The position numbers and the translations under genes are program-made. This document shows positions 1 through 9,847 of a stretch of 50,667 nt of DNA, piece after piece. The notes below the pieces were generated by a model. It was given only the letters and a program-made list of their open reading frames with translations, did not search any database and was not told the origin of the DNA. The DNA is taken from assembly GCA_016000195.1 (NCBI GenBank), contig JAECRO010000019.1, positions 1 to 50,667 of the forward strand. Direction: 5' to 3'. The number at the start of each line of letters is the position of its first letter. Within the stretch, counting starts at the first letter, position 1. Source of the DNA: Burkholderiales bacterium (GTDB lineage: Bacteria > Pseudomonadota > Gammaproteobacteria > Burkholderiales > Burkholderiaceae_C).

Positions 1-789
1 TATGTGGCCGGCGTCACGCGCGCCTTCACCATCGGCGGCGCGCAGGCCGTGGCCGCGCTGGCCTACGGCACGGCGACGGTGCCCAAGGTGGACAAGATCA
101 CCGGCCCCGGCAACGCCTACGTCGCCAGCGCCAAGAAGCGCGTGTTTGGCACGGTGGGCATCGACATGATTGCCGGGCCGTCCGAAATTTTGGTGCTGGC
201 CGATGGCACGACGCCCGCCGACTGGGTGGCGATGGACTTGTTCAGCCAGGCCGAGCATGACGAACTGGCGCAAAGCATTTTGCTGTGCCCCGACGCCGCC
301 TATATCGACGCCGTGCAGGAGGCGATCAACCGCCTGCTGCCCTTGATGCCGCGCGCCGGGATCATCGCCCGGTCGCTGAGCGACCGGGGCGCGCTGATCC
401 TGACGCGCAGCATGGAAGAGGCTTGCGAAATTTCCAACCGTATCGCGCCCGAGCACCTGGAAGTCTCCAGCCGCGAGCCGCACCGCTGGGAGCCGCTTTT
501 GAGGCACGCGGGCGCGATTTTCCTCGGCGCCTACACCAGCGAAAGCCTGGGCGACTACTGCGCCGGCCCGAACCACGTGCTGCCGACCAGCGGCACGGCG
601 CGCTTTTCCAGCCCGCTGGGCGTGTACGACTTCCAGAAGCGCTCCAGCCTGATCGAGGTCAGCGAGGCCGGCGCGCAAGTCCTTGGCCCGATTGCCGCCG
701 AACTCGCCTATGGCGAAGGCCTGCAGGCGCATGCCCGCGCCGCCGAGATGCGTTTGCACACCGTGCCCGACATGAGAATGAACCCATAA
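1..789 (+). CDS. hisD: Histidinol dehydrogenase, 5' end missing
   Basis: HisD performs the last two oxidations of histidine biosynthesis (histidinol to histidine, NAD- and zinc-dependent) in the cytoplasm. The reading frame is open from base 1, so the gene begins outside the window; about 262 C-terminal residues of an expected 430-440 are visible. Family landmarks are present: the zinc-ligand segment SQAEHDE, the catalytic Glu-His pair in APEHLE, the [15 protein letters not shown] segment with the Asp ligand, and the C-terminal [12 protein letters not shown] with the last His ligand. The TAA stop is followed immediately by the hisC ATG, which indicates translational coupling within the his operon. 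Identification is firm; only the N-terminus is unknown. Confidence 0.97.
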   Translation, partial: YVAGVTRAFTIGGAQAVAALAYGTATVPKVDKITGPGNAYVASAKKRVFGTVGIDMIAGPSEILVLADGTTPADWVAMDLFSQAEHDELAQSILLCPDAAYIDAVQEAINRLLPLMPRAGIIARSLSDRGALILTRSMEEACEISNRIAPEHLEVSSREPHRWEPLLRHAGAIFLGAYTSESLGDYCAGPNHVLPTSGTARFSSPLGVYDFQKRSSLIEVSEAGAQVLGPIAAELAYGEGLQAHARAAEMRLHTVPDMRMNP

Positions 790-1887
790 ATGACCGCGCC
801 TGATTCAACACTCGATCCGAAACTGAAAAAACTGATCCGCCAGGACGTGCAGTCGATGCACGCCTACGCCATCCAGGAGTCAAGCGGCATGGTCAAGCTC
901 GACGCCATGGAAAATCCGCACCGGCTGCCCGCTGGTCTGCAGGCCGAACTCGGCCAGCGGCTGGGCGCGCTGGCGCTGAACCGCTACCCGGACGGCCGCG
1001 TCAACGACCTGCGCCGCGCGCTGGCCGACTACGCGCAGATGCCCGAGGGCTTCGACATCATGCTGGGCAACGGCTCGGACGAGCTGATCGCACTGCTGGC
1101 GCTGGCCTGCGATGTGCCGGGCGGCTCGGTGCTGGCGCCGCTGCCGGGTTTTGTGATGTACGCCATGAGCGCGCAGCTGCAGGGCCTGAAATTCATCGGC
1201 GTCGATCTGACACCCGACTTTGAACTCGACGAAGCCGCGATGCTGGCCGCTATTGCCGAACACAAGCCGTCCATCACCTACCTGGCCTATCCGAACAACC
1301 CGACGGCCAAGCTGTGGGACGACGCGGTGATTGAAAACATCATCAACGCCGTCGGCGGGCAGGGCGGGCTGGTCGTGATCGACGAGGCCTACCAGCCGTT
1401 TGCCGGCAAGAGCTACGCCGGCCGCATGCAGCGGCACAGCCATGTGCTGTTGATGCGCACGCTGAGCAAGTTCGGCCTGGCCGGCGTGCGAATCGGCTAC
1501 ATGATGGGACCCAAAGCCCTGATCGCCGAAATCGACAAGGTGCGCCCGCCCTACAACATCAGCGTGCTCAATTACGAATGCGCGCTGTTTGCGCTGGAAC
1601 ACCAGGAGGTGTTTGCCGCGCAGGCGCAAGACGTGGTCGCCCAGCGCGCCGTGCTGTTCGACGCGCTCAGCGCCTTGCCGGGCGTCAAGGCCTGGCGCAG
1701 CGACGCCAACATGATCCTGATCCGCGTGCCGGACGCGGCCCGTGCCTTTGAAGGCTTGCGAAATCGCAAGGTGCTGGTCAAAAACGTTTCTAAAATGCAT
1801 CCTCTGCTCACCAACTGTTTGCGCCTGACCGTCGGCACCGCCGAAGAAAACGCGCAATTGCTGGCCGCGCTTGAACAATCTCTATGA
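790..1887 (+). CDS. hisC: Histidinol-phosphate aminotransferase
   Basis: This PLP enzyme transfers an amino group from glutamate to imidazole acetol-phosphate in histidine synthesis. The 365-residue length is normal for HisC. The fold-type I landmarks are visible: YPNNPT at 167-172, the Asp198 that pairs with the PLP pyridine nitrogen (VIDEAY), and the Schiff-base Lys227 in [11 protein letters not shown]. The start abuts the hisD stop and the 3' end overlaps hisB by four bases (ATGA), so the three genes are coupled. Specificity for histidinol phosphate is inferred from the operon; the fold alone also fits related aminotransferases. Confidence 0.96.
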   Translation: MTAPDSTLDPKLKKLIRQDVQSMHAYAIQESSGMVKLDAMENPHRLPAGLQAELGQRLGALALNRYPDGRVNDLRRALADYAQMPEGFDIMLGNGSDELIALLALACDVPGGSVLAPLPGFVMYAMSAQLQGLKFIGVDLTPDFELDEAAMLAAIAEHKPSITYLAYPNNPTAKLWDDAVIENIINAVGGQGGLVVIDEAYQPFAGKSYAGRMQRHSHVLLMRTLSKFGLAGVRIGYMMGPKALIAEIDKVRPPYNISVLNYECALFALEHQEVFAAQAQDVVAQRAVLFDALSALPGVKAWRSDANMILIRVPDAARAFEGLRNRKVLVKNVSKMHPLLTNCLRLTVGTAEENAQLLAALEQSL

Positions 1888-2504
1888 CGCTCTCCTCCAC
1901 TGCCTCATTACCCGCCGCGCGCACCGCCGAAGTTTCGCGCAACACCGCCGAGACCCGGATCACCGTCAAGCTCAACCTCGACGGCGCCGGCCAGGCCAGC
2001 CTGTCAACAGGCATCGGCTTTTTTGACCACATGCTCGACCAGATTGCCCGCCACGGGCTGATCGACCTCGACATCCACGCCGTCGGCGACCTGCACATCG
2101 ACGGCCACCACACGGTCGAAGATGTCGGCATCACGCTGGGGCAGGCCGTGGCGCAGGCGGTGGGCGACAAGAAAGGCCTGCGCCGCTACGGCCACGCCTA
2201 TGTGCCGCTGGATGAAGCGCTGTCGCGCGTGGTGATCGACTTTTCAGGCCGCCCGGGCCTGGTCATGAACGTGCCGTTCAAGAGCGGCATGATCGGCACC
2301 TTCGACAGCCAGCTGGCCTACGAATTCTTCCAGGGCTTCGTGAACCATGCGTTCGTCACGCTGCACATCGACAACCTCAAGGGTGAAAACGCCCATCACC
2401 AGGCCGAAACCGTGTTCAAGGCCTTTGCCCGTGCCTTGCGCATGGCGCTGGAAATCGACCCGCGCGCCGCCAACGTGATTCCTTCGACCAAGGGCTCGCT
2501 GTAA
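1884..2504 (+). CDS. hisB: Imidazoleglycerol-phosphate dehydratase
   Basis: HisB dehydrates imidazole-glycerol phosphate to imidazole-acetol phosphate using two Mn ions. At 206 residues it is the monofunctional form, without the N-terminal histidinol phosphatase domain of enterobacterial HisB. The two duplicated metal-binding motifs are intact: HHTVE at 75-79 and HHQAE at 171-175. It overlaps hisC by four bases. The next gene, hisH, is 98 bases away across a dispersed palindromic repeat. A separate histidinol phosphatase must be encoded elsewhere. Confidence 0.97.
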   Translation: MTLSSTASLPAARTAEVSRNTAETRITVKLNLDGAGQASLSTGIGFFDHMLDQIARHGLIDLDIHAVGDLHIDGHHTVEDVGITLGQAVAQAVGDKKGLRRYGHAYVPLDEALSRVVIDFSGRPGLVMNVPFKSGMIGTFDSQLAYEFFQGFVNHAFVTLHIDNLKGENAHHQAETVFKAFARALRMALEIDPRAANVIPSTKGSL

Positions 2505-2531
2505 GCACGAATTCACTGTTATTCATGCCTG

Positions 2532-2586
2532 TTTTGGCCTGTAGCGCAGGCGCCGCATGCACGAGTAGCTACTAAATACATAGCAA
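2532..2586 (+). repeat. Dispersed palindromic repeat, copy 1
   Basis: Sits between hisB and hisH. It has the family layout: a TTTTGGCCT start, a GTAGCGCA arm, then TAGCTACTAAATACATAGCA, which can fold as a short hairpin (GTAGCTA paired imperfectly with the ATAGC arm). Eight related copies occur elsewhere in the window. Confidence 0.7.
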
Positions 2587-2602
2587 TTTAAATTTCCTCC
2601 GA

Positions 2603-3283
2603 ATGTCCAATTTGAAAACGGTGGCAGTGGTCGATTACGGTTCGGGCAATTTGCGTTCGGTCTCGCAGGCGGTCCGGCATGTGGTGCAGGGCACCGGCTA
2701 CGAGGTGCTGGTCACGTCGAACCCGCAGGACGTGCTGAATGCCGAACGCGTCGTGCTGCCCGGCCAGGGCGCCATGCACGACTGCATGCTGGCGCTGGAA
2801 CACTCGGGCATGCTGGGCGCCGTGCTGCATGCGGCCGCCAGCAAGCCGCTGTTTGGCGTGTGCGTCGGCATGCAGATGCTGCTCGACAACAGCCATGAAG
2901 GCCTGGACGGCGCGCCCACGCCCGGCCTGGGGCTGATCCATGGCGAGGTCGTCAAGTTTGACCTGGCCGGGCAACTCCAGCCCGACGGCAGCCGGTTCAA
3001 GGTGCCGCAAATGGGCTGGAACCAGGTCTGCCAGACGCGCCCGGACGGCGTGCATGCCCATCCGGTGTGGAAGGGCGTGCCCGACGGCTCGTATTTCTAC
3101 TTTGTGCACAGCTTTTACGCCTGCCCGTCGGATGCGCGCCACATCGCAGGTGTTGCCGACTATGGCGGGCATTTTGCGGCGGCGATAGCGCGCGATAATA
3201 TTTTCGCGACCCAGTTTCACCCCGAGAAAAGCGCTGACCAGGGGCTGGCGCTGTACCGCAATTTCCTGCACTGGAACCCCTGA
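2603..3283 (+). CDS. hisH: Imidazole glycerol phosphate synthase, glutaminase subunit
   Basis: HisH hydrolyses glutamine and channels ammonia to HisF, which makes imidazole-glycerol phosphate and AICAR. The 226-residue protein is a class I glutamine amidotransferase. The nucleophile Cys87 lies in FGVCVGMQ, and the His206/Glu208 pair lies in TQFHPEKS. The N-terminus ([12 protein letters not shown]) is typical of the family. The start ATG has no obvious Shine-Dalgarno sequence and lies just after a dispersed repeat, so translation initiation here may be weak or leaderless-like. Operon context with hisA and hisF supports the call. Confidence 0.97.
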   Translation: MSNLKTVAVVDYGSGNLRSVSQAVRHVVQGTGYEVLVTSNPQDVLNAERVVLPGQGAMHDCMLALEHSGMLGAVLHAAASKPLFGVCVGMQMLLDNSHEGLDGAPTPGLGLIHGEVVKFDLAGQLQPDGSRFKVPQMGWNQVCQTRPDGVHAHPVWKGVPDGSYFYFVHSFYACPSDARHIAGVADYGGHFAAAIARDNIFATQFHPEKSADQGLALYRNFLHWNP

Positions 3284-3366
3284 GCTGTTTTTTTTCTTCC
3301 CCGGATGCGCCTCATGCCGGGGCAAATCATTTTTCAACCTCACTAACTGCTTTTCCTTGGCCCAAC

Positions 3367-4107
3367 ATGCTACTCATCCCCGCGATTGACCTCAAAGACG
3401 GTCACTGCGTCCGCCTGAAACAAGGCGACATGGACCAGTCCACCATTTTCAGCGAAGACCCGGCGGCCATGGCGCGCAGCTGGGTGGACAAGGGTGCGCG
3501 CCGCCTGCACCTGGTCGATCTGAATGGCGCGTTCGCGGGCAAGCCCAGAAACGAAGCGGCCATCAAGCGCATCCTGGCCGAGGTGGGCAATGAGATCGAC
3601 GTGCAGCTGGGGGGCGGCATTCGCGACCTCGACACCATCGAGCGCTACCTCGATGCCGGCCTGCGCTACGTCATCATCGGCACCGCCGCCGTGAAGAACC
3701 CCGGCTTTTTGCAGGACGCCTGCACCGCCTTTGGCGGCCACATCATCGTCGGGCTGGACGCGAAAGACGGCCGTGTCGCCACCGACGGCTGGAGCAAGCT
3801 GACCGGCCATGAAGTGGTCGATCTGGGCAAGAAGTTCCAGGACTACGGCGTCGAATCCATCATCTACACCGACATCGGCCGCGACGGCATGCTCAGCGGC
3901 ATCAACATCGAAGCGACGGTCAGGCTGGCGCAGGCGTTGACGATTCCGGTGATTGCCTCGGGCGGCCTGTCGAACATGGCCGACATCGACGCGCTGTGCG
4001 CCGTGGAAGACGAAGGCGTGCAGGGCGTGATCTGCGGCCGCTCGATCTACAGCGGCGACCTGGATTTTGCAGCGGCGCAGGAACGCGCTGACGAGTTGAA
4101 CGGCTAG
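3367..4107 (+). CDS. hisA: ProFAR isomerase (phosphoribosylformimino-5-aminoimidazole carboxamide ribotide isomerase)
   Basis: HisA is a TIM-barrel isomerase that converts ProFAR to PRFAR. The 246-residue length is standard. The catalytic Asp8 is in IPAIDLKDG and the second acid Asp131 is in VGLDAKDG. The C-terminal phosphate-binding half contains [10 protein letters not shown] and the ASGGLSN loop. It is followed after seven bases by hisF, its evolutionary paralogue and pathway partner. Confidence 0.97.
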   Translation: MLLIPAIDLKDGHCVRLKQGDMDQSTIFSEDPAAMARSWVDKGARRLHLVDLNGAFAGKPRNEAAIKRILAEVGNEIDVQLGGGIRDLDTIERYLDAGLRYVIIGTAAVKNPGFLQDACTAFGGHIIVGLDAKDGRVATDGWSKLTGHEVVDLGKKFQDYGVESIIYTDIGRDGMLSGINIEATVRLAQALTIPVIASGGLSNMADIDALCAVEDEGVQGVICGRSIYSGDLDFAAAQERADELNG

Positions 4108-4114
4108 GCGCTGA

Positions 4115-4894
4115 ATGCTGGCCAAACGCATCATTCCCTGCCTTGACGTGACCGGCGGCCGGGTCGTCAAGGGCGTCAATTTCGTCGAACTGCGCGATGC
4201 CGGCGACCCGGTGGAAATTGCCGCGCGCTACAACGACCAGGGCGCCGACGAACTGACGTTTCTCGACATCACCGCCACCAGCGACGGGCGCGACCTGATC
4301 CTGCACATCATCGAGGCCGTGGCCTCGCAGGTGTTCATCCCGCTGACCGTGGGCGGCGGCGTTCGCACGGTCGAGGACGTGCGCCGGCTGCTCAACGCCG
4401 GCGCTGACAAGACCAGTTTCAACTCGGCCGCGCTGGCCAATCCGCAGGTCATCAACGACGCCTCGGCCAAATACGGCGCGCAGTGCATCGTCGTGGCGAT
4501 TGACGCCAAGCGCCGCAGCGACGAGGACGCGCTGCTGCGCGGCGCCGGCTGGGATGTGTACAGCCATGGCGGACGCAAGAACACCGGGCTGGACGCCGTG
4601 GCCTGGGCCACCGAAATGGCGCAGCGCGGCGCGGGCGAAATTTTGCTGACCAGCATGAACCGCGACGGCACCAAGTCGGGCTTCGACCTGGAACTGACGC
4701 GCGCCGTGAGCGATGCCATCAGCGTGCCGGTGATTGCCTCGGGCGGTGTCGGCAACCTGGACCATCTGGCCGACGGCGTGCAGCTGGGCGGCGCCGATGC
4801 GGTGCTGGCGGCCAGCATTTTTCACTACGGCGAATACACGGTAGAGCAGGCCAAACGGCACATGGCGGCGCGTGGAATTCCGGTGCGGCTCTAG
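4115..4894 (+). CDS. hisF: Imidazole glycerol phosphate synthase, cyclase subunit
   Basis: HisF is the TIM-barrel cyclase that combines PRFAR with HisH-derived ammonia. At 259 residues it is full length. The two catalytic aspartates are at 11 ([15 protein letters not shown]) and 130 (VVAIDAKRR), and the phosphate loops TVGGGVRT and ASGGVGN are intact. It lies directly downstream of hisA. A dispersed repeat separates it from hisI. Confidence 0.98.
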   Translation: MLAKRIIPCLDVTGGRVVKGVNFVELRDAGDPVEIAARYNDQGADELTFLDITATSDGRDLILHIIEAVASQVFIPLTVGGGVRTVEDVRRLLNAGADKTSFNSAALANPQVINDASAKYGAQCIVVAIDAKRRSDEDALLRGAGWDVYSHGGRKNTGLDAVAWATEMAQRGAGEILLTSMNRDGTKSGFDLELTRAVSDAISVPVIASGGVGNLDHLADGVQLGGADAVLAASIFHYGEYTVEQAKRHMAARGIPVRL

Positions 4895-4904
4895 TTTGCA
4901 AGCA

Positions 4905-4960
4905 TTTTTGGCTTCTTGCGCATGCTGGACGGGCGCAAGCAGCTATCAATTTAATAGTAA
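4905..4960 (+). repeat. Dispersed palindromic repeat, copy 2
   Basis: Lies between hisF and hisI. It contains TTTTTGGCTTCTTGCGCA, then GGGCGCAAGCAGCTAT, a seven-base spacer and AATAGTAA. The terminal stem is slightly degenerate (ATAGT instead of ATAGC). Confidence 0.75.
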
Positions 4961-5004
4961 TTTGAGTGCACTTCAGCGCTTCAAGCATCACGGACAATAT
5001 GCCC

Positions 5005-5403
5005 ATGAATTGGTTAGACACGGTCCGTTGGGACGACAAGGGCCTGGTGCCCGTCATTGCGCAGGAGGCCGCCAGCGGCGATGTGCTGATGTTTGCCTGG
5101 ATGAACCGCGAGGCATTGCAAAAAACCGCCGAACTGGGCCAGGCGGTGTATTTCAGCCGTTCGCGCAATCGCCTGTGGCACAAGGGTGAAGAATCCGGCC
5201 ACCTGCAGACGGTGCATGAAATCCGGCTCGACTGCGACAGTGACGTGGTGCTGCTCAAGGTCACGCAGCTCGGCCATGAGCCCGATCAGCCTGGAATAGC
5301 CTGCCACACCGGCCGCCACAGCTGCTTTTTCAGCCTTTACAAAGACGGCCAGTGGGTCGCGACCGAGCCGGTCTTGAAAGACCCCGCCAGCATCTATAAA
5401 TAG
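5005..5403 (+). CDS. hisI: Phosphoribosyl-AMP cyclohydrolase
   Basis: HisI opens the adenine ring of PR-AMP, the third step of histidine synthesis. It is a separate 132-residue protein here, not fused to HisE. The zinc-binding cysteines are Cys77 (LDCDSD) and Cys100/Cys107 ([11 protein letters not shown]), and the active-site segment [15 protein letters not shown] is intact. I chose the ATG that gives MNWLDTVRW. An in-frame ATG at 4999 or GTG at 4966 would add a few residues with no family counterpart. hisE follows after six bases. Confidence 0.95.
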   Translation: MNWLDTVRWDDKGLVPVIAQEAASGDVLMFAWMNREALQKTAELGQAVYFSRSRNRLWHKGEESGHLQTVHEIRLDCDSDVVLLKVTQLGHEPDQPGIACHTGRHSCFFSLYKDGQWVATEPVLKDPASIYK

Positions 5404-5409
5404 CCTGTA

Positions 5410-5799
5410 ATGCACACCATGAATTCCAACGACACGCTTGAGCGCCTGGCCTCCATCATCGAAAGCCGCAAGCTGGTGAATGGCGGCGACCCTGAAACAA
5501 GCTATGTGGCGCGCCTGCTGCACAAAGGCCCCGATGCCTTTTTGAAGAAAATCGGCGAAGAAGCCACCGAGACCGTGATGGCCGCCAAAGACATCGACTG
5601 CGGCGGCGCCACGCCCGAGTTGAAAGGCAGGCTGGTCGGCGAAGTGGCCGACTTGTGGTTTCATACCCTGATTGCACTGGCACACTACAAGCTGAGGCCC
5701 GCCGACGTGCTGGCCGAACTGGAGCGCCGCGAAGGCACCAGCGGCATTGAGGAAAAATCGCTGCGCAAGGCGCAGCAGCGCGAAGCCACCAACGACTGA
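5410..5799 (+). CDS. hisE: Phosphoribosyl-ATP pyrophosphatase
   Basis: HisE hydrolyses PR-ATP to PR-AMP, the second step of histidine synthesis. It is a small all-alpha MazG-like protein of 129 residues, or 126 if the ATG at 5419 is used. The family core is visible: [10 protein letters not shown], then [16 protein letters not shown], which carries the metal-binding glutamates, and the [10 protein letters not shown] helix. It follows hisI closely and is followed after 15 bases by an unrelated membrane protein that probably shares the transcript. Confidence 0.96.
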   Translation: MHTMNSNDTLERLASIIESRKLVNGGDPETSYVARLLHKGPDAFLKKIGEEATETVMAAKDIDCGGATPELKGRLVGEVADLWFHTLIALAHYKLRPADVLAELERREGTSGIEEKSLRKAQQREATND

Positions 5800-5814
5800 C
5801 CCACAAGGAGCAGC

Positions 5815-6195
5815 ATGAACGATGACATCGTGACCATAGAGCCCGACGAAGGGCTCAAGACCTGGGGCTGGGTCAGCTACATCCTTCACCTGGTGGTCGC
5901 GGTGGCGGCAGTGCTGCCGGGCGCGCAGGTGTCCATCGCCCTGCTGGTGATTGCGCTGGTGATCGACCTGGTCAAGCGGGGCGACGCCGCCAACACCTGG
6001 CAGGCCTCGCATTTCAGCTGGCGGATTCGCTCGGTGCTGTGGGCCGGTATTTTGTACCTGCTGACTTCCTGGCTCTGGCTGCTGTTTATCATTCCGGGCT
6101 GGATCGCCTGGGGCCTGATTTCGGTCTGGTTTCTTTACCGTATCGTCATGGGCATGGTGCGCATGAACGCCGGCCGTTCCATGGAGACCGCATGA
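5815..6195 (+). CDS. Small membrane protein, DUF4870-like
   Basis: A 126-residue integral membrane protein of unknown function. The N-terminal about 20 residues are acidic and soluble. They are followed by hydrophobic segments at about 23-50 and a pair at about 70-105 separated by IIPGW. The central loop with KRGDAANTWQASHFSWRIRS resembles the conserved core of DUF4870 proteins. The preceding Shine-Dalgarno AAGGAG is strong. The gene sits between hisE and a HIT protein and overlaps the latter by four bases (ATGA). This placement is common in betaproteobacteria but gives no functional clue. Confidence 0.85.
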   Translation: MNDDIVTIEPDEGLKTWGWVSYILHLVVAVAAVLPGAQVSIALLVIALVIDLVKRGDAANTWQASHFSWRIRSVLWAGILYLLTSWLWLLFIIPGWIAWGLISVWFLYRIVMGMVRMNAGRSMETA

Positions 6196-6551
6196 GTCAT
6201 TCTGAAAACTGCATTTTCTGCAAAATCGCCACCGGCGCCATTCCCAGCCGCAAGGTCTACGAAGACGACGAGTTGTTAGCCTTTCACGACATCCATCCGT
6301 GGGCGCCGGTGCATTTCCTGATCGTTCCCAAGACGCATATTCCGTCGATGGCGCAGGTCGGGCCCGAACATGCGGCGCTGCTGGGGCGGATGATGGTGCT
6401 GGCGCCCCGGCTGGCCATCGAGCAGGGCTGCAACCCGTACCCGAAAGGCGGTTTTCGCACTGTCATCAATACCGGCGAAGAGGGCGGCCAGGAAGTGCAT
6501 CACCTGCACATGCATGTCATTGGCGGCCCCCGGCCATGGCTCAAGGGCTGA
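6192..6551 (+). CDS. hinT: HIT family nucleotide hydrolase (HinT-like)
   Basis: A 119-residue histidine-triad protein, probably a purine nucleoside phosphoramidase in the cytoplasm. The signature HLHMHVIGG near the C-terminus contains the His-x-His-x-His catalytic triad. The N-terminus CIFCKIATGAIPSRKVYEDD is the usual HIT start. The ATG at 6192 overlaps the stop of the upstream membrane protein; a longer frame upstream reads through the neighbour and is not credible. It is the last gene before a 156-base gap that precedes tatA. Confidence 0.95.
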   Translation: MSHSENCIFCKIATGAIPSRKVYEDDELLAFHDIHPWAPVHFLIVPKTHIPSMAQVGPEHAALLGRMMVLAPRLAIEQGCNPYPKGGFRTVINTGEEGGQEVHHLHMHVIGGPRPWLKG

Positions 6552-6707
6552 GGTCACGGCATGTCACGGGAACCCTTGCGATGACAGCGACTCTCACTAT
6601 CCAGCAGGCTGGCAGGGTCATCGTCACTGTCACACCGGGCCTTTAGAATCAGCGCCTGTTGTGAACGTATCAGCCGGTTGTCTATTTTTTCAGATTAGGA
6701 GCAAAAC

Positions 6708-6965
6708 ATGGGTGGTTTTTCCATATGGCACTGGTTGATCGTGCTGTTGATCGTGGTGATGGTGTTCGGCACCAAGAAACTGCGCAACATGGGCAGCGAC
6801 TTGGGCGGAGCCGTCAAGGGCTTCAAGGACGGCATGAAAGACGGCAGCCAGTCACCGGATGACGAAAAGCCCGTGGCCCCGGCCGGCCATGTCAGCAACG
6901 CGCAGGCAGCCGCCGACAAGGCCGAGCGCAACACGATTGACGTCGAAGCCCGGCACAAGTCCTGA
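6708..6965 (+). CDS. tatA: Sec-independent protein translocase subunit TatA
   Basis: TatA forms the pore-like assembly of the twin-arginine pathway. The protein has 85 residues: a short periplasmic N-terminus, one transmembrane helix (about 4-20), the FG hinge at 20-21 in MVFGTKKL, an amphipathic helix ([14 protein letters not shown]) and a charged cytoplasmic tail. A good Shine-Dalgarno (AGGAG) precedes the start. tatB and tatC follow in order. A Tat-dependent substrate is encoded in this same window (42606-43271). Confidence 0.97.
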   Translation: MGGFSIWHWLIVLLIVVMVFGTKKLRNMGSDLGGAVKGFKDGMKDGSQSPDDEKPVAPAGHVSNAQAAADKAERNTIDVEARHKS

Positions 6966-7014
6966 TTTGCGCAGCATGCCGGCCTGTACTTCATCTCTTT
7001 TCGCCTGAGTTGCC

Positions 7015-7482
7015 GTGATTGACCTCGGCATCTCCAAAATCGCCCTGATCGGCGCGGTGGCCCTGATCGTCATCGGCCCCGAAAAGCTGCCGCGCGTGGC
7101 CCGCACCGTCGGCATGCTGCTGGGCAAGGCGCAGCGCTATGTCAATGACGTGAAGCAGGAAGTCAACCGTTCGATGGAGCTCGACGAGTTCAAGAAAATG
7201 AAGGACAGCTTCGAGGGCGCGGCCCGGGATGTTGAAAGCTCGATCAGGACCGGCGCCAGCGATTTTGAAAAATCATGGTCCGAAACCACTGGCGCCCCGT
7301 CATCCGGCGCCTTGCCCGGCTTTGAGGCTTTTCCTGAATACCGGAACCCGAAAAAGAAGTGGCGGCTCAAGCGCGGCGCGACGCCGCAATGGTTCAAGGC
7401 CCGTTCGGGCGTTCGCACCAAGGCCCAGTCCGGCGCGGCCCGTGTGGCACGCTTTCGTCCGCAGCCCGGCCGCAAGGCATGA
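7015..7482 (+). CDS. tatB: Sec-independent protein translocase subunit TatB
   Basis: TatB pairs with TatC to bind twin-arginine signal peptides. The 155-residue protein starts with GTG and reads [20 protein letters not shown], giving a single N-terminal membrane helix. The GPEKLP motif that distinguishes TatB follows, then an amphipathic helix and a long charged tail that is basic at its end. It lies 49 bases after tatA and 65 before tatC. Confidence 0.96.
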   Translation: MIDLGISKIALIGAVALIVIGPEKLPRVARTVGMLLGKAQRYVNDVKQEVNRSMELDEFKKMKDSFEGAARDVESSIRTGASDFEKSWSETTGAPSSGALPGFEAFPEYRNPKKKWRLKRGATPQWFKARSGVRTKAQSGAARVARFRPQPGRKA

Positions 7483-7547
7483 AGCATGCATCCTGATTTT
7501 TCCTTTGCGCGCAAACCGGCGCAATTCATCCAGCGCAAACTTCCTTC

Positions 7548-8354
7548 ATGAGCGATCCCAACTCCCCCGGCAGCGACGACAAGCCCGACGAACTCGCGGG
7601 CACCGAGCAGCCCTTTGTGCAGCACCTGATGGAGTTGCGCGACCGGATGATCAAAGCCGTGATCGCGATTGGCATTGCAGCAGCCATCCTGGCGCTCTTT
7701 CCCGGCCCGGGCGCGCTGTATGACCTGATGGCCGCGCCGCTGATCGCCAGCCTGCCCAAGGGCGCGACGCTGATCGCCACCAACGTCATTTCGCCGTTTG
7801 TCGTGCCGATCAAGATTCTCTTCATGGCCGCCTTCATGATTGCGCTGCCGGTGGTGCTCTACCAGGTCTGGGCCTTTGTGGCGCCCGGCCTGTATTCGCA
7901 TGAGAAAAAACTGGTCATGCCGCTGGTGGTCTCCAGTACGCTGCTGTTTTTTTTCGGCGTGGCGTTTTGCTATTACTTCGTGTTCGGCCAGGTGTTTCAT
8001 TTCATCCAGAGCTTTGCGCCCAAGTCGATCACCGCCGCGCCTGACATCGAGGAATACCTCAACTTCGTGCTGGGCATGTTTCTGGCCTTCGGCCTGGCCT
8101 TTGAAGTGCCGATTGCGGTCATCCTGCTGGTCCGCATGGGCGTGCTCACAGTGGCCCAGCTGCGCCAGTACCGGGGCTACTTCTGGGTGGTTGCCGCCAT
8201 TGGCACCGCGCTGGTCACGCCGCCCGATGCAGGCTCGATGATCATGCTGCTGATGGTGGTCGGCGGGCTGTACGAGGTGGGTATTTTGGCGGCGCAGGTC
8301 TTCATCAAGCGCACCCAGGCGCCCGATGCCGACTCCGAAGTGGCCAAACCCTGA
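7548..8354 (+). CDS. tatC: Sec-independent protein translocase subunit TatC
   Basis: TatC is the six-helix receptor for twin-arginine signal peptides. The 268-residue protein has an acidic N-terminus followed by the conserved HLMELRDRM segment, then six hydrophobic helices. The conserved periplasmic SPF-type motif (NVISPFVVPIK) and the FGLAFEVP helix are present. It closes the tatABC operon. The stop is followed by a dispersed repeat and then the convergent end of the HtrA protease. Confidence 0.97.
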   Translation: MSDPNSPGSDDKPDELAGTEQPFVQHLMELRDRMIKAVIAIGIAAAILALFPGPGALYDLMAAPLIASLPKGATLIATNVISPFVVPIKILFMAAFMIALPVVLYQVWAFVAPGLYSHEKKLVMPLVVSSTLLFFFGVAFCYYFVFGQVFHFIQSFAPKSITAAPDIEEYLNFVLGMFLAFGLAFEVPIAVILLVRMGVLTVAQLRQYRGYFWVVAAIGTALVTPPDAGSMIMLLMVVGGLYEVGILAAQVFIKRTQAPDADSEVAKP

Positions 8355-8360
8355 GCCTTT

Positions 8361-8432
8361 GCTATTTTTTCGATCAAATCATTGCCTTGCGCAGCATGCA
8401 CAAGCGCTGGCAGCTATTGATTTTGTAGCAAA
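8361..8432 (+). repeat. Dispersed palindromic repeat, copy 3
   Basis: Lies between tatC and the convergent protease gene. It runs from GCTATTTTTTCGATC through a CTTGCGCAGCATGC arm to GGCAGCTATTGATTTTGTAGCA. The outer GCTAT and the terminal GTAGC frame a longer imperfect palindrome. It may act as a bidirectional transcription end, but I see no clean U-tract. Confidence 0.75.
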
Positions 8433-8487
8433 TCCTGGAGTTTTCCGGCTTCGGCCCGACCCATGAATGTGAATGGGCCGCCTGGCC

Positions 8488-9654
8488 TCAGCGCTGGACC
8501 TTGGGCCGCTCGCGTTTGCCGGGCGTCACCGCGATTTCTACCGGACCATTGCCGCGCAGCACCGTCATCGGGGCAGGCGTGCCGGGCTTGAGCGAGGCCA
8601 CGGCGGTCAGCAACTGGCTGACATTGCCGACCGGCTGCCCGTTGACCGCCGTGATCACGTCGCCGGGCCGAATCCCGCCCTGCGCGGCCGGGCCGTTTTG
8701 CAGCACGCCGGTGATGATGACGCCGCCCGCCTTGGCGGCCTCCGGCTTGAGCTTGAAGGCTTCGACCAGTTCGGCATTGAGTTCCTGCGGCTCGACGCCG
8801 ATCCAGCCGCGCGTGACCTGTCCGTCTTTGACAATGCCTTCGAGCACCTGCCTGGCGGTCGAGACCGGAATGGCAAAACCAATGCCCATGGAGCCGCCCG
8901 AGCGTGAATAGATCGCGGTGTTGATACCCAGCAGGTTGCCATTCCCATCGACCAGCGCGCCGCCCGAATTGCCGGGGTTGATGGCCGCATCGGTCTGGAT
9001 GAAGTTCTCGAAGGTGTTGATGCCCAGCTGGTTGCGACCCAGCGCGCTGACGATGCCGCCAGTCACGGTCTGGCCGACGCCAAAGGGGTTGCCGATGGCC
9101 AGCACCGGATCACCGACCTGCAGCGTGTCCGAGTTGCCCAGCACAATGACGGGCAGCTTGCCCAGCTCGATCTTGAGGATCGCCAGGTCGGTGTCGGGGT
9201 CGGTGCCTATCACCTGGGCCCTGGCCTTGCGGGTGTCGTTCAGGACGACTTCGATTTCGTCGGCGCCTTCCACCACATGGTTGTTGGTCAGGATGTAGCC
9301 GCTGCTGCTGACGATCACGCCGCTGCCGAGGCCCGCCTGCGCTTCGCCCGGATTCTGGTCGCCAAAGAAAAACCGGAACCACGGGTCGTTCATTTGCGGG
9401 TTTTTGACGGCGGCCTTGCTGGTGTTGATGCTCACGACGGCCGCCGAGGCTATTTTTGCCGCCGGAGCAAAACTGCCCATCGGACTGGCCGTGCCGGCTG
9501 TCCGTGGCAAGCTGCTGCCTGGCGCCTCGATCACCGAAACACCGCCCACCGGGGTGCGCCTGTTCAGCCACTGCGGCTGCAGCGTGGCCACTACAAAATA
9601 AGCCGCCACCAAGATAGTGACGGTCTGGGAAAACAGGAGCCAGGTGCGCTTCAT
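8488..9654 (-). CDS. HtrA/DegS-type periplasmic serine protease with one PDZ domain
   Basis: A 388-residue trypsin-like protease for envelope protein quality control. An N-terminal hydrophobic segment (about 5-25) probably anchors it in the inner membrane. The protease domain follows with the catalytic triad His126 (TNNHVVEG), Asp156 (DPDTDLAIL) and Ser230 (NPGNSGGAL). A single C-terminal PDZ domain (about 290-375) resembles the DegS layout; DegP and DegQ have two. It is transcribed toward tatC. Whether it cleaves an anti-sigma factor, as DegS does, cannot be told from sequence. Confidence 0.94.
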   Translation of the reverse strand: MKRTWLLFSQTVTILVAAYFVVATLQPQWLNRRTPVGGVSVIEAPGSSLPRTAGTASPMGSFAPAAKIASAAVVSINTSKAAVKNPQMNDPWFRFFFGDQNPGEAQAGLGSGVIVSSSGYILTNNHVVEGADEIEVVLNDTRKARAQVIGTDPDTDLAILKIELGKLPVIVLGNSDTLQVGDPVLAIGNPFGVGQTVTGGIVSALGRNQLGINTFENFIQTDAAINPGNSGGALVDGNGNLLGINTAIYSRSGGSMGIGFAIPVSTARQVLEGIVKDGQVTRGWIGVEPQELNAELVEAFKLKPEAAKAGGVIITGVLQNGPAAQGGIRPGDVITAVNGQPVGNVSQLLTAVASLKPGTPAPMTVLRGNGPVEIAVTPGKRERPKVQR

Positions 9655-9847
9655 GGTGGATCAAAAAAGGAATTGGCAGGCGTGAATGAAAGCTGATGGG
9701 TGCGGCGCAGCCCGTGAGCAGGCGCCGAACGCGTATTGTGCTTTATGCATGCTGGCTCTGCGTAGGACGTGGCGCCCTGAAAAGCTGTGAATCCGGGAAA
9801 AAAATCAAAATACAGCCTGTTCCAGGCTTGCCTGAGACAATCCCGGC

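Noticed and set aside
880..1878. Long open frames antisense to hisC, secA, argJ, the dehydrogenase and others
   Set aside because: These are expected in GC-rich coding sequence. They lack ribosome sites and family motifs and lie opposite well-identified genes.
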